A DNA stretch of 52,104 nucleotides from positions 791 through 52,894 of the forward strand of contig NZ_MAPV01000077.1 in the NCBI RefSeq assembly GCF_001700505.1, in the 5' to 3' direction. The notes below the pieces were generated by a model, which searched no databases, was not told where the DNA came from, and worked only from the letters and a program-made list of their open reading frames with translations. A program made the position numbers and the translations under genes. This stretch comes from Streptomyces mutomycini. Lineage in GTDB: Bacteria > Actinomycetota > Actinomycetes > Streptomycetales > Streptomycetaceae. Positions 32,771 through 42,672 of the stretch are shown piece after piece (positions within the stretch are counted from its first letter, which is position 1; each line of letters begins with the position of its first letter).

Positions 32771-33748
32771 TTACCGGTCGGGCTCGGGGTCCTTGAGCCA
32801 GTTGATGAGTTCGGTCGAGAAGCCGGCCGGATCCTCCTCGTGGGGGAAGTGCCCCAGACCGTCGAAAAGTCGCCACCTGTACGGCGCTTCGACGTACTCG
32901 CCGGACCCCGCGGAGCTACGGGTCCGGATCGCCGGGTCGAGTGAGCCGTGAAGGTGCAGCGTCGGTACGCGCACCGGGCGTTTCATCCGCCGGTTGAACT
33001 GCACGCCGTCCGGACGCGCCAGCGAACGCACCATCCAGCGGTACGGCTCGATCGAGCAGTGTGCCGTCGACGGGATGCACATCGCGCGCCGGTAGACGTC
33101 CACGGTCCGGTCGTCGGGGAAGTCAGCGGTGCGCGGCCCCGACCAGTCGCGGATCAGACGGCCCACCAGGGCCGCTTCGTCCGCCACGAGCTGACGCTCC
33201 GGAACCCACGGCCGCTGGAAGCCCCAGATGTGTGAGCCGGCCCGGGACTGCGCGAGGTCCGAGAGCATCGACGAGCGCCAGCGGCGCGGATGCGGCATCG
33301 ACGACACGACGAGCCGCCGTACGAGCTTGGGCCGCATGACCGCAGCGGTCCAGGCGAGATAGCCGCCCATGTCATGCCCCACGAGAGCCGCGTCCGGTTC
33401 GCCGAGCGAGCGGATGACGCCGGTGACGTCGAGCGCCAGGTTCGCGGGGTCGTAGCCCCGGGGCGTGCGGTCGCTTCCGCCGACCCCGCGGAGGTCCATC
33501 GCGACCGCGCGGTATCCGGCGTCGGCCAGGGCGGTCAGCTGATGGCGCCACGTCCACCAGAACTGCGGGAAACCGTGCAGCAGCAGCACCAGCGGCCCGT
33601 CGCCGAGCTCGGCGATGTGGAAGCGCGCGCCGTTGGCCGCGACATCACGGTGGGTCCAAGGCCCGTCGAGTCGGACAGGGCTGCCGGAACCGGCAGCCGG
33701 TCCCAGCTGCCCCGCCGGGCCGGATGCGCTGAAATCGGGGTCGGTCAT
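32771..33748 (-). CDS. Alpha/beta hydrolase, epoxide-hydrolase-like
   Basis: A 325-residue alpha/beta hydrolase: LLLHGFPQFWWTWRHQL (oxyanion HGFP), VGHDMGGYLAW (nucleophile Asp, as in epoxide hydrolases and haloalkane dehalogenases), and LGHFPHEEDP with the catalytic His. The Asp nucleophile and HGFP motif favour an epoxide hydrolase. The ATG overlaps the stop of the upstream Holin-X gene by 4 bp (minus strand), so the two are co-transcribed. The physiological substrate is unknown. Confidence 0.85.
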   Translation of the reverse strand: MTDPDFSASGPAGQLGPAAGSGSPVRLDGPWTHRDVAANGARFHIAELGDGPLVLLLHGFPQFWWTWRHQLTALADAGYRAVAMDLRGVGGSDRTPRGYDPANLALDVTGVIRSLGEPDAALVGHDMGGYLAWTAAVMRPKLVRRLVVSSMPHPRRWRSSMLSDLAQSRAGSHIWGFQRPWVPERQLVADEAALVGRLIRDWSGPRTADFPDDRTVDVYRRAMCIPSTAHCSIEPYRWMVRSLARPDGVQFNRRMKRPVRVPTLHLHGSLDPAIRTRSSAGSGEYVEAPYRWRLFDGLGHFPHEEDPAGFSTELINWLKDPEPDR

Positions 33749-34275
33749 GTGGACGAGCGTGTCACAGGAACCGCCTTGTCCTGGACAGGCCGGCTCTCGA
33801 TGGCCCTGTCCGCGAGCGTGCTGCCCTGTGCCTGCTCGATCGCACGCGCGCCGGTGACGGGGCGGGGGTGCGGCTTGACGCCCTGCAGGACCGCCGCGGT
33901 CTGCTTGGCCGAAGCGATGGACTTCTCCGGCGGCTTGACCTTCTTGAACTTGGCGAGCCCGAAGAGGGCGAGCAGGATCCCCAGAAGGATGAACGCACCG
34001 CCGACGATCAGGAACGACCAGGCGAGACCGAGCCCGAGATTGTGGATCCCGTAGGCCGCGGCGAAACTCAGCACCGGGATCGCGAACAGGATCAGCACGC
34101 CCGTGACGATGAACGCCACGCTTCCGGTCACGCCGCGCTTGACGTCCTGGCGCACCTCGGCCTTGGCCAGGGCGATCTCGTCGTGCACCAGGGCGGACAT
34201 CTCGGCAGTGGCCGAGGCGAACAGTTGTCCGAGACTACGGTCGGTGCTGCCCGCGTAGTTGCCGGGGTCGCTCAT
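33745..34275 (-). CDS. Actinobacterial Holin-X / DUF1469 family membrane protein
   Basis: A 176-residue protein: an amphipathic N-terminal helix (LFASATAEMSALVHDEIALA), two strong membrane segments (about 50-78 and 83-112), then a Lys-rich and Pro-rich cytoplasmic tail. This is the Holin-X (phage holin-like) layout, although no phage genes are near, so a holin function is doubtful. GAGGGAG precedes the ATG. It lies between nhaA upstream and the hydrolase downstream, same strand, 39 bp after nhaA. Confidence 0.85.
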   Translation of the reverse strand: MSDPGNYAGSTDRSLGQLFASATAEMSALVHDEIALAKAEVRQDVKRGVTGSVAFIVTGVLILFAIPVLSFAAAYGIHNLGLGLAWSFLIVGGAFILLGILLALFGLAKFKKVKPPEKSIASAKQTAAVLQGVKPHPRPVTGARAIEQAQGSTLADRAIESRPVQDKAVPVTRSST

Positions 34276-34314
34276 CCCTGACTCCCTCTTCTCTTCCGTA
34301 CATCCGATGTCAGA

Positions 34315-35715
34315 TCATGCCGGACTGTCCGGCTTGCTGCTCGCTGCCCCCGCCCGTTCGGCAAGGCGACGGTGCTCAGCAGCCTTCCTCTCGTAGATCG
34401 CTGCCATACGCAGGTGGTACTCGGGGTCGTCCTGCTCGTAGACGTCGGGCACGCCCGATTCATCCGCGTCGAGTTCCTCGGCCTCGTACAGCGTCCTGTA
34501 TCTGCGTACCCGCAGTTTGAGCAGTACACCGGAGAGTACGGCGGCAATCAGGGAACCGACGAGGACCGCGGCCTTGACCTCGTTGATCATGTCCTCGTCG
34601 CCGGCGAAGGCGAGCTCCCCGATGAGCAGGGAGACGGTGAAGCCGATACCGGCGAGCGTCGCCACCGCGAAGACATCGGCCCAGGCCAGGTCCTTGTTCA
34701 GTTCGGCCCTGGTGAAGCGGGTGACGAGCCAGGTGCCCCCGAAGATGCCGACGGTCTTGCCGACGACCAGACCGAGTACCACCCCGAGCGTTTCGGGCCG
34801 GGTGAAGACGCCGGCCAGTGCGTCGCCCTTGAGGGTGACACCGGCCGAGAAGAGGGCGAACAGTGGTACCGCGATGCCGGCCGACAGTGGGCGCACCAGG
34901 TGCTCGATGTGTTCGCCCGGGGAACTCGTCTCGCTCTCACGCTTGGTGCAGCGCAGCATGAGGCCCATGGCGACGCCGGCGATCGTCGCGTGGACGCCGC
35001 TGTTGTACATCAGCCCCCAGATGGCCAGGGCGAGCGGCAGGTAGATGTACCAGCCGCGCACTCCCGTGCGCAGCAGCACGTAGAACACGGCCAGACCGGC
35101 GAAGGCGCCGCCGAGTGCCAGGAAGTCGATGCTCTCGGTGAAGAAGACCGCGATGATGAGAATGGCGAAGAGGTCGTCGACGACGGCGAGTGTCAGCAGG
35201 AAGGCCCGCAGCGCTGCCGGCAGCGACGTGCCGATGACCGCGAGGACCGCGAGCGCGAAAGCGATGTCGGTGGCGGTGGGGACCGCCCAGCCGTCGAGGG
35301 ACCCTCCACGGAGCACGGCGGTCAGCGCGTAGACGACGGCGGGGACGGCCATGCCGCAGAGCGCGGCGGCGACGGGCAGAGCCGCGGCCCGGGGGTCACG
35401 GAGTTCGCCGGCGACCAGCTCACGCTTGAGTTCGACGCCCGCGACGAAGAAGAAGACGGCGAGCAGACCGTCCGCGGCCCAGTGGGACACCGAGAGGTGG
35501 AGCCCGAGAGCTTCGGGGCCGAAGTGGAAATCACTCACGGAGGCGTAGGCGGAGCCGAAGGTGTTGGCCCAGATCAGCGCGGCAACGGCCGCGGCCAGCA
35601 GAAGCACTCCACCGACCGTCTCGGTGCGCAGGGCCTCGGCGACGTAATTGCGCTCGGGGAGCGAGAGCCGGCCGAGCACGGTGCGGCGGCCGGAAGGGGG
35701 CAGGGGCGGGGTCAC
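34315..35715 (-). CDS. nhaA: Na+/H+ antiporter NhaA
   Basis: A 466-residue antiporter with about 12 hydrophobic segments. The family motifs VPTATDIAFALAVLA and VVDDLFAILIIAVFF (the paired Asp of ion binding) are intact, as is GVTLKGD. A C-terminal, charged tail of about 60 residues (VPDVYEQDDPEYHLRMAAIY) is cytoplasmic. It exports sodium in exchange for protons. GGAGGTC precedes the GTG start. It heads a run with the Holin-X and hydrolase genes. Confidence 0.92.
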   Translation of the reverse strand: MTPPLPPSGRRTVLGRLSLPERNYVAEALRTETVGGVLLLAAAVAALIWANTFGSAYASVSDFHFGPEALGLHLSVSHWAADGLLAVFFFVAGVELKRELVAGELRDPRAAALPVAAALCGMAVPAVVYALTAVLRGGSLDGWAVPTATDIAFALAVLAVIGTSLPAALRAFLLTLAVVDDLFAILIIAVFFTESIDFLALGGAFAGLAVFYVLLRTGVRGWYIYLPLALAIWGLMYNSGVHATIAGVAMGLMLRCTKRESETSSPGEHIEHLVRPLSAGIAVPLFALFSAGVTLKGDALAGVFTRPETLGVVLGLVVGKTVGIFGGTWLVTRFTRAELNKDLAWADVFAVATLAGIGFTVSLLIGELAFAGDEDMINEVKAAVLVGSLIAAVLSGVLLKLRVRRYRTLYEAEELDADESGVPDVYEQDDPEYHLRMAAIYERKAAEHRRLAERAGAASSKPDSPA

Positions 35716-35746
35716 GAGGGAGACCTCCGGGTCGGTTTACGGCAGT

Positions 35747-35775
35747 GGTCGGCATGGCGGATACACATGCCGACC
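35747..35775 (-). other. Hairpin in the nhaA leader
   Basis: GGTCGGCATG (35,747-35,756) pairs perfectly with CATGCCGACC (35,766-35,775) around a 9-nt loop, about 30 bp before the nhaA start. It could affect translation or mRNA stability. It does not match a riboswitch I can name. Confidence 0.45.
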
Positions 35776-36316
35776 AGACTTCCCGGCGCCCCTGTGGAGA
35801 TTTCTATGTCGTTGTGTTCGGTACTCGTGCCGACGCACCGGAGACCTCTCAGTGCGCTACCGCACTCTGACGAAACGCGATCACCACTCTACCTGGGCTG
35901 TCGCAAACGTATCCGGATCCGACGGCCGCTGCCCGGCGGTGTGCGCCGCATCCGCCCATTTCTGCTCCGCGCCCCGGCTGTGCTGACACTGTCGGACTCG
36001 CGGCGCGGCGGGAGAGTCCACGGGGCGGCAGGACCACGTGCGGGACATGATCGACGGGTGGACGAGGTCGGACGGCTCTGGCTGCGTGACGTCCCTCTTG
36101 TCGGGCACAGCTACTCCGGCCTACCTGTCGGGTCCGGCCTATTATCGGGCAGCAGCCCAGCAGCCCAGCAGCCCAGCAGCCCAGCAGCCCAGCAGCCCAG
36201 CGGAACGGCGGTGGGCCGGCACGGGACCGGACGCAGGTCGGCGGCGAACAGAGGGGGCCGGGAGGGTGTGACACCGACGCTGTGTCGCTGTGCCCCCTGC
36301 CCGGCCCCTGCCTGAA
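35776..36316. other. Intergenic region between nhaA and acs
   Basis: About 540 bp without a supported gene. It probably holds the nhaA promoter near 35,780-35,900 and, at its right end, the 8-bp tandem repeat (36,151-36,198). Several long frames on both strands cross it but lack RBS and motifs. Confidence 0.4.
36151..36198. repeat. Six tandem copies of AGCAGCCC
   Basis: Six exact 8-bp units, ending in a partial AGC, lie 118 bp after the acs stop. Eight is not a multiple of three, so the array is not a coding repeat. It is a likely variable-number microsatellite. Confidence 0.95.
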
Positions 36317-38260
36317 TCACTTGTTCAGATCGTCCATGATGCGACGCACGCTGTCCGTATCCGTGAGCGTGGTGACATCGCCCAGCTCGCGGTTCTCGGC
36401 GACATCGCGCAGGAGCCGGCGCATGATCTTGCCGGACCGGGTCTTCGGAAGCTCGGCCACCGGCAGGACCCGCTTGGGCTTGGCGATCGGTCCGAGTGTG
36501 GTGCCGACGTGGTTGCGCAGCTCGGCGACCAGTTCCTCGGAGGCGGTTGCCGTGCCACGCAGGATGACGAAGGCGACGATGGCCTGGCCGGTCGTCTCGT
36601 CGTTGGCACCGACGACGGCTGCCTCGGCGACTGAGGGGTGGGACACGAGGGCCGACTCGACCTCGGTGGTGGAGATGTTGTGCCCGGACACGAGCATGAC
36701 GTCGTCGACCCGGCCGAGCAGCCAGACGTCGCCGTCCTCGTCCTTCTTGGCGCCGTCTCCGGCGAAGTACTTGCCCTCGAAGCGGGACCAGTAGGTGTCG
36801 ATGAAGCGCTGGTCGTCACCCCAGATGGTGCGGAGCATCGACGGCCACGGCTCGGTGAGGACGAGATAACCGCCCCCGCCGTTGGGCACCTCGTGCGCCT
36901 CGTCGTCGACGACGGTGGCATTGATGCCGGGCAGCGCCCGCTGGGCGGAGCCGGGCTTGGTCGCCGTGACCCCGGGGAGCGGCGAGATCATCATGGCGCC
37001 GGTCTCGGTCTGCCACCAGGTGTCCACGATCGGGCAGAGATCGGAACCGATGTGCTTGCGGTACCACATCCACGCCTCGGGGTTGATCGGCTCACCGACC
37101 GAACCGAGCACACGCAGCGACGACAGGTCGAACTTGGCGGGGATGTCGTCTCCCCACTTCATGAACGTACGGATCGCGGTCGGCGCGGTGTAGAGGATCG
37201 TGACCCCGTACTTCTGCACGATCTCCCAGAAACGCCCCTGGTGCGGCGTGTCGGGCGTCCCCTCGTACATGACCTGGGTCGCGCCGTTGGCCAGCGGACC
37301 GTAGACGATGTACGAATGGCCGGTCACCCAGCCGATGTCGGCGGTGCACCAGTACACGTCGGTCTCGGGCTTGAGGTCGAAGACCGCGTGATGGGTGTAC
37401 GCCGCCTGGGTCAGGTAACCCCCGGAGGTGTGCAGGATGCCCTTCGGCTTACCCGTGGTTCCCGAGGTGTAGAGAATGAAGAGCGGATGCTCCGCGTCGA
37501 AGGCCTCAGGTGTGTGCTCGGTCGACTGCCGGGCCGTGATCTCGTGCCACCACACGTCCCGGCCCTCGGACCATGCCGTGTCCTGCCCGGTACGCCGGAC
37601 CACCAGGACATGCTCGACGCTCTCGATGCGCGAGACGGCGTCGTCCACGGCAGGCTTGAGCGCCGAGGGCTTGCCGCGGCGGTAGCCGCCGTCGGCGGTG
37701 ATGACGACCTTGGCGTCGGCGTCCTGGATGCGAGCGGCGATGGCGTCCGCGGAGAACCCGCCGAACACCACCGAATGCGCTGCGCCGATGCGGGCGCAGG
37801 CCAGCATCGCCACGGCGGCCTCCGGGATCATCGGCAGGTAGACGGCGACCCGGTCCCCCTTGCCGACACCAAGCTCGGTGAGGGCATTGGCGGCGCGGGA
37901 GACCTCGTCCTTCAGCTCCGCGTAGGTGATCGCACGGCTGTCGCCGGGCTCGCCCTCGAAATGGATCGCGACCCGGTCGCCGTTGCCCGCCTCGACGTGA
38001 CGGTCCACGCAGTTGTACGCGACGTTGAGCTTGCCGTCCGCGAACCACTTCGCGAAGGGCGGATTGCTCCAGTCGAGCGTCTCGGTCGGCTCCGTGGCCC
38101 AGGTCAGGCGGCGGGCCTGCTCGGCCCAGAAGCCCAGCCTGTCCGCCTCGGCCTGCTCATACGCCTCCACCGTCACGTTGGCGTTCGAGGCCAGATCGGC
38201 AGGCGGTGCGAACCGCCGCTCCTCCTTGAGCAGATTGGAGAGAGAGGAAGGCTCGCTCAT
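36317..38260 (-). CDS. acs: Acetyl-CoA synthetase (acetate-CoA ligase)
   Basis: A 647-residue AMP-forming ligase: the P-loop [48 protein letters not shown] and the C-terminal [11 protein letters not shown] with the Lys that is acetylated in many members. It activates acetate to acetyl-CoA. The chosen ATG (38,260) has AAGGAGGAGACC upstream, but that RBS lies inside a mini-frame homologous to the protein's own N-terminus (38,257-38,307). A longer in-frame frame upstream is a shadow without RBS. Confidence 0.93.
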   Translation of the reverse strand: MSEPSSLSNLLKEERRFAPPADLASNANVTVEAYEQAEADRLGFWAEQARRLTWATEPTETLDWSNPPFAKWFADGKLNVAYNCVDRHVEAGNGDRVAIHFEGEPGDSRAITYAELKDEVSRAANALTELGVGKGDRVAVYLPMIPEAAVAMLACARIGAAHSVVFGGFSADAIAARIQDADAKVVITADGGYRRGKPSALKPAVDDAVSRIESVEHVLVVRRTGQDTAWSEGRDVWWHEITARQSTEHTPEAFDAEHPLFILYTSGTTGKPKGILHTSGGYLTQAAYTHHAVFDLKPETDVYWCTADIGWVTGHSYIVYGPLANGATQVMYEGTPDTPHQGRFWEIVQKYGVTILYTAPTAIRTFMKWGDDIPAKFDLSSLRVLGSVGEPINPEAWMWYRKHIGSDLCPIVDTWWQTETGAMMISPLPGVTATKPGSAQRALPGINATVVDDEAHEVPNGGGGYLVLTEPWPSMLRTIWGDDQRFIDTYWSRFEGKYFAGDGAKKDEDGDVWLLGRVDDVMLVSGHNISTTEVESALVSHPSVAEAAVVGANDETTGQAIVAFVILRGTATASEELVAELRNHVGTTLGPIAKPKRVLPVAELPKTRSGKIMRRLLRDVAENRELGDVTTLTDTDSVRRIMDDLNK

Positions 38261-38307
38261 GCTGCGGTCTCCTCCTTGAGCAGATTGGCCAGGCTTTCGT
38301 TGCTCAC
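38257..38307 (-). CDS. 16-residue mini-frame duplicating the Acs N-terminus
   Basis: On the minus strand GTG 38,307 follows GGGAGAT and encodes [16 protein letters not shown]; its TGA overlaps the acs ATG. Acs itself begins [17 protein letters not shown], so the two share S-L-x-N-L-L-K-E-E. The shared DNA (AATCTGCTCAAGGAGGAG) is repeated 51 bp apart. A short tandem duplication of the 5' end of acs most probably made the upstream copy, which now acts as a translated leader. This could also be an alternative start separated by a frame change. Confidence 0.55.
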   Translation of the reverse strand: MSNESLANLLKEETAA

Positions 38308-38505
38308 GACATCTCCCATTCCCAGGGTGTCCGTTGTGTCCCGGGGGACAGCTCATCAGGCCGCGGGCCAGGTGACAAGTGTCTGCCGGGAATTGGTTTA
38401 GACCTGTGTCCCGTGTGAGGAGCACACAGGTCCCGCTTCCGCGAGCGGCGCTGCGCGACGCGAAAGCGGGACCACAAGGTCTCACGGACCGGGAAGGCGA
38501 GTGGT

Positions 38506-41019
38506 TCAGGCACCGACAGTGATGCCGGGGCCCGTGGGCAGGCTTTCTGTGCCGGGCTCCGCACCCCATACGGCGCCGGGGGCTACCCGGGCGAAGACCT
38601 CGTCGGGCCCTGTTCCGGAACTGGCGCCCTCGGTCAGCAGATAAGCCTGCGCCTCGCCGACGTGAAAGTACATGCCGTGCAGTTGCAGGGTGCCTGCTGT
38701 CAGTCGGCGAGCCACCGATTCGTGTGCCCGCAGGTGCTCCAACTGCTGGACCACATTGGTCAGACAGAGCTGCTCCACGGCATCGGTGGGCAGTCGGCCG
38801 GCGATGCGAGCCCAGGAGTGGTGGCGGGAACGCATGCGCTCCAAGCTCGGCAGCCCGTGCCGCAGCCAGCGCCACAGGGGTGTCTGGGGTGTCTCGGGTT
38901 CGGACCCCAACAGGGCCTGCATCGCCCCGCATCCGGAGTGGCCACAGATCGTGATGGACTCGACCTCCAGCACATCCACCGCGTACTCGATGGCGGCAGC
39001 CACGGAGTCGTCGTTGCCGGTTGCGCCCCCGGCGTCCGGCGGCGGCACCAGATTGCCGACGTTCCGGACGGTGAAGAGGTCGCCCGGGCCACTCGCGGTG
39101 ATCATGCTCGTGACGAGTCGGGAGTCTGCGCAGGTGAGGAACAGCTGGGACGGTCGTTGTCCCTCGGCGGCCAGCCGAGCCAGTTCCTCCCGGACCAGCG
39201 GGGCGGTGGTGCGCTGGAAGGAACTGAGGCCGCTGAGAAGCCGGTGGGGCCCGTGCCGACGGCTTGAGGTACCTGCCGGAGGGGCTGAGGCGGCGGTCTT
39301 CGACACGAAGTGCGAGGCCGGGGCGGCGGTGGTCGGAGCGTCTTCCCGCCCGCGGTCGTGGCAGTGGTGGTTCCGCCACGGGGTCCATGGACGGCAGCAG
39401 GAATGAGCGGCAGACGCAGGCTCGGCGATCCGGCCTCCGGAGCGGCCTGTGAACTCGATCCGGCCTCCCATCGCGATCTGCGCGGCGTACCAGTCCTGGA
39501 TCGTCTCGTAGGCCGCATGGTCCATGAAGAAGCCGTCCAACTCGACCACGGCGTCCACCCCTTGCGGGAGCCTTCCGAGCACGCGGCTCAGCCGGGGGAC
39601 GGCCAGGAAAGTCAGCTGGCCGCGGGCTGCGACCAGGTATCGGCCGTCCGGTCGCTCGGTCACGGTGATCCGCGTGCGAGCCAGTCGGTGCAGGGCGACG
39701 GCCACCGCCACGACGATGCCGATCGCGACTCCTTCGAGGACTCCGGCGAGGAGTACGCCGCTGATCGTCGCGCCGTACACCAGGAACTCCCGGTGTCTGT
39801 GGACCTTGCGGATGTGGGCGAAGCTGACCATCTGGATACCGACCACCATCACCAGTGCGCCGAGCGCCGCCAGGGGAATCCACTCCAGGGCTGTGACAAG
39901 CAGTACGGCCGCCAGCAGCACCCAGACGCCATGCAGCACTGTGGAGGCGCGGCTCTGCGCGCCCGCCCGCACATTCGCCGAACTGCGCACGGCGCCTCCG
40001 GACACGGCAAGACCTCCGGCCAGTCCCGACACCGCATTGGCGACACCCTGGGCCCGCAACTCCCGGTCGAGGTCGGCACGCTTGACGGGTGCGGCCGGCG
40101 CCTCCCCTTCCCTGGGGGCGGCTGCCGACCGGTCGGAGGCCAGCTTGTCCACGGCGACCGCGGCGAGCAGGGATTCGAGGCTGGCAACGAGCATGACGGT
40201 GAACACCGCTGCCGCGAGCGCGGCGACCGGGCCCTGCGGCAGCTCAGGCAGGGCGTGCGAGCGCCATGACGGAAGGTCCACCCGGACGATGCCGGGGGTG
40301 GCCGCAGCGGCGACAGCCGTGGCGATGGCCACCGCGGCGAGCGCGGCGGGAATTCTGCCCAGCGACATTCCGATCCGTCCGGGCAGGCGCGGCCACACGA
40401 CGAGAAGAAGGATCGTCAGCGATCCGATGAGGGGTGCGGCGGGCTCGAGCTGCGCCAGGTGGGAGGGAAGCGTCAGGGCGTTCTCCAGGGCGGAGCTCTG
40501 CGGGGCCCCGCCGAGCACGATGTGCAGCTGGGCCAGGGCGATGGCCACACCGATGCCCGCGAGTGTGCCGTGGACGATGGCCGGGCTGACGGCAAGGGCA
40601 TTGCGGGCGGCTCTCAGGGAGCCCAGCAGAATCTGCAGGAGTCCCGCGCCGATGGTGATCGCGCATGTGGTGCGCCATCCGTAGATCTGGATCAACTCGG
40701 CGGTGACTACGGTCAGTCCGGCTGAAGGGCCGCTGACCTGGAGCGGTGTGCCGCCCAGCAGTCCGGCGACGATGCCGCCGATCGCCGCGGATACAAGCCC
40801 GGCGGCGAGTGGGGCGTCCATCGCGACGGCGAGGCCGAGCGACATGGGAACGGCGATCAGGAAAACGGTGATCGATGCGGACAGATCCGCGCCCGAGACG
40901 CGGAAACGTCCGCGGCGGGGCGGTGGTGGCGGACTGTGTGGACGCTTGATTCCCGAAGCGCGGGAAGGGATCGAGCCGCGGGATGAGTGGTCGTCGCGGG
41001 TAGGGACGCAGGCAGACAT
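38506..41019 (-). CDS. SulP anion transporter fused to beta-carbonic anhydrase
   Basis: An 837-residue fusion. Residues about 35-430 are a SulP transporter (10-12 membrane segments; [33 protein letters not shown]). A STAS-like domain follows (about 450-540; [17 protein letters not shown]). A linker leads to a beta-carbonic anhydrase (about 600-800) with zinc motifs CADSR and CGHSGCGA. Such fusions are thought to move bicarbonate (or sulfate) and interconvert it with CO2 at the membrane. GGAGGAGACG precedes ATG 41,019. The direction and ion are inferred. Confidence 0.9.
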   Translation of the reverse strand: MSACVPTRDDHSSRGSIPSRASGIKRPHSPPPPPRRGRFRVSGADLSASITVFLIAVPMSLGLAVAMDAPLAAGLVSAAIGGIVAGLLGGTPLQVSGPSAGLTVVTAELIQIYGWRTTCAITIGAGLLQILLGSLRAARNALAVSPAIVHGTLAGIGVAIALAQLHIVLGGAPQSSALENALTLPSHLAQLEPAAPLIGSLTILLLVVWPRLPGRIGMSLGRIPAALAAVAIATAVAAAATPGIVRVDLPSWRSHALPELPQGPVAALAAAVFTVMLVASLESLLAAVAVDKLASDRSAAAPREGEAPAAPVKRADLDRELRAQGVANAVSGLAGGLAVSGGAVRSSANVRAGAQSRASTVLHGVWVLLAAVLLVTALEWIPLAALGALVMVVGIQMVSFAHIRKVHRHREFLVYGATISGVLLAGVLEGVAIGIVVAVAVALHRLARTRITVTERPDGRYLVAARGQLTFLAVPRLSRVLGRLPQGVDAVVELDGFFMDHAAYETIQDWYAAQIAMGGRIEFTGRSGGRIAEPASAAHSCCRPWTPWRNHHCHDRGREDAPTTAAPASHFVSKTAASAPPAGTSSRRHGPHRLLSGLSSFQRTTAPLVREELARLAAEGQRPSQLFLTCADSRLVTSMITASGPGDLFTVRNVGNLVPPPDAGGATGNDDSVAAAIEYAVDVLEVESITICGHSGCGAMQALLGSEPETPQTPLWRWLRHGLPSLERMRSRHHSWARIAGRLPTDAVEQLCLTNVVQQLEHLRAHESVARRLTAGTLQLHGMYFHVGEAQAYLLTEGASSGTGPDEVFARVAPGAVWGAEPGTESLPTGPGITVGA

Positions 41020-41317
41020 GTTCCCGTCTCCTCCGGGGCAGCGCGGTCGCGGTATGTGAGTGACGGCGGCCGTGGGTCACGGCGTGCGGCGGTGGGTGCA
41101 GCGGCGGGATGTTTCAACTCTCCGTAAATGAATCGTAATGGAGAGTAAAGAAAAGTGTCCATGCTTTCGAGCAAATAGCCCAGTGAGTCACTCCTTCAAG
41201 TGAATAAGCATCTTTTCATTCGGCTTGTCGTACTGATTCCGGCAGAGCTGCGTGTGAGGTTGACCGCGCCGTGTCGGCACTTCAACGCATGAATCCTGCA
41301 AGGAAGAGGGTGGACGG
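41020..41317. other. Divergent promoter region, AT-rich core
   Basis: About 300 bp between the SulP fusion and the deacetylase gene. The stretch about 41,110-41,230 is unusually AT-rich for this genome and contains two inverted repeats: ACTCTCC/GGAGAGT (41,117-41,123 and 41,140-41,146) and TCACT-CCTTCA-AGTGA (near 41,187). Promoters and regulator sites for both genes should lie here; I cannot assign hexamers. Confidence 0.45.
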
Positions 41318-42649
41318 ATGATGGCCGCCACGAAGCGGATTGCCCTGGGTGCCGTGGTCACGGCGCTTGTCGCCGGCCTGGCTGGCTGTTCGGGTCCCGG
41401 GCCGGGGGCTGATGGCCCTGGGGCCGGAGCCGGGAAGGAGTCGGCCCCAGGCGCGGAGGGGAACTCCCCCGCGGCGGCGCCCAAGGGGCCGGTGAACCTC
41501 ATCGGGGACGGTTCCACCGCCTTTACGGGAGCCCAGCCGAAACTCCCCGCCGCCAAGCGTCTCAAGCCCGGTCAGAAGCCACCGCAGTTCGTGGTGTTCT
41601 CGTGGGACGGCGCGGGTGAGGACAGCCAGAAGCTCTTCTCGCACTTCCGCGCGGTCGCGAAGAAGTATGACGCCAAAATGACGTACTTCCTCAGCGGCGT
41701 GTACCTCCTGCCGGAGGAGAAGAAGGAGCTCTACGACCCGCCCCAGCACGCGGCGGGCCGCTCCGACATCGGGTTCAACGACACCAAGGGGATCCGGCAC
41801 ACGCTGACGGAGCTGCGTGCCGCGTGGCTGGACGGCAACGAGATCGGCACCCACTTCAACGGGCACTTCTGCGGGCCGGACGGGGGTGTCGGCACATGGT
41901 CGGTCGAGGAGTGGAAGAGCGAGATCAGCCAGGCGAAAGCGTTCGTGAAGGGCTGGAAGACCAACGCTCCGGCGCTCAAGGGCGAAGCGCCGCTGCCCTT
42001 CGACTACGACAAGGAACTGATCGGCGCCCGCACTCCGTGCCTCGAGGGACAGAAGAACATGGTGGCAGCGGCGCGGACCATGGGATTCCGCTACGACTCC
42101 AGCGGTGTCGGCAACCAGGTCTGGCCCGCGAAGAAGGAAGGCATCTGGGACCTTCCCCTGCAGCTCGTACCCGTCCCTGGCCGCGCGTTCGAGACGCTGT
42201 CGATGGACTACAACTTCATGTTCAACCAGTCCGGTACGACGCAGGGCGACCCGGGCAAGCACGAGTACTGGGGTAACCAGATGCGGGACGGTCTGCTTCA
42301 GGCGTTCGGCCGGGCCTACAACGGAAACCGCGCTCCGCTGATCATCGGCAACCACTTCGAATCCTGGAACGGCGGCACCTATATGCGTGCCGTCGAGGAG
42401 ACGATGAAGACTGTGTGCACCCAGCGGGATGTGCAGTGTGTTTCCTTCCGCCAGCTCACCGACTGGCTGGATGCCCAGGCCCCGGCGACGCTCGCGAAGC
42501 TCGGGACATTGAAGGTGGGCCAGAAGCCCGAACCGGGCTGGACGGCGTTCCTCGCCGGCACGGGTCCGGCCAAGCCCGCCGGCAGCCCCGTGCCCGCCAG
42601 GCCGGCGGATCAGCCGGCGGGCAAGGGGGCCGACGGAAGCGCGGGGTAG
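41318..42649 (+). CDS. Polysaccharide-deacetylase-like lipoprotein
   Basis: A 443-residue secreted lipoprotein: the signal peptide ends in the lipobox LAGC (Cys about residue 25), and a Gly/Pro/Ala linker follows. The NodB-like domain has VVFSWDGAGED in place of the usual TFDDGP motif and THFNGHF, the HxxxH metal pair. Loss of one Asp makes hydrolase activity uncertain. The family context would be cell-wall sugar deacetylation. GGAAGAGGG precedes the ATG; the second ATG (41,321) is an equal alternative. Confidence 0.8.
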   Translation: MMAATKRIALGAVVTALVAGLAGCSGPGPGADGPGAGAGKESAPGAEGNSPAAAPKGPVNLIGDGSTAFTGAQPKLPAAKRLKPGQKPPQFVVFSWDGAGEDSQKLFSHFRAVAKKYDAKMTYFLSGVYLLPEEKKELYDPPQHAAGRSDIGFNDTKGIRHTLTELRAAWLDGNEIGTHFNGHFCGPDGGVGTWSVEEWKSEISQAKAFVKGWKTNAPALKGEAPLPFDYDKELIGARTPCLEGQKNMVAAARTMGFRYDSSGVGNQVWPAKKEGIWDLPLQLVPVPGRAFETLSMDYNFMFNQSGTTQGDPGKHEYWGNQMRDGLLQAFGRAYNGNRAPLIIGNHFESWNGGTYMRAVEETMKTVCTQRDVQCVSFRQLTDWLDAQAPATLAKLGTLKVGQKPEPGWTAFLAGTGPAKPAGSPVPARPADQPAGKGADGSAG

Positions 42650-42672
42650 GGATCGCGCCCGGCGCCGCTCCG

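Noticed and set aside
33745..34275. Prophage remnant because of the holin-like protein
   Set aside because: No lysin, integrase or structural phage genes nearby; Holin-X proteins are chromosomal in many actinobacteria.
34372..36315. Very long plus-strand frame opposite nhaA
   Set aside because: Shadow frame: it is opposite a canonical NhaA with all motifs and continues through the non-coding repeat.
38261..39883. In-frame upstream extension of acs over the carbonic anhydrase region
   Set aside because: No RBS; its sequence is an antisense-free shadow of the SulP fusion gene on the same strand in another frame, and Acs proteins begin at the 38,260 ATG by family length.
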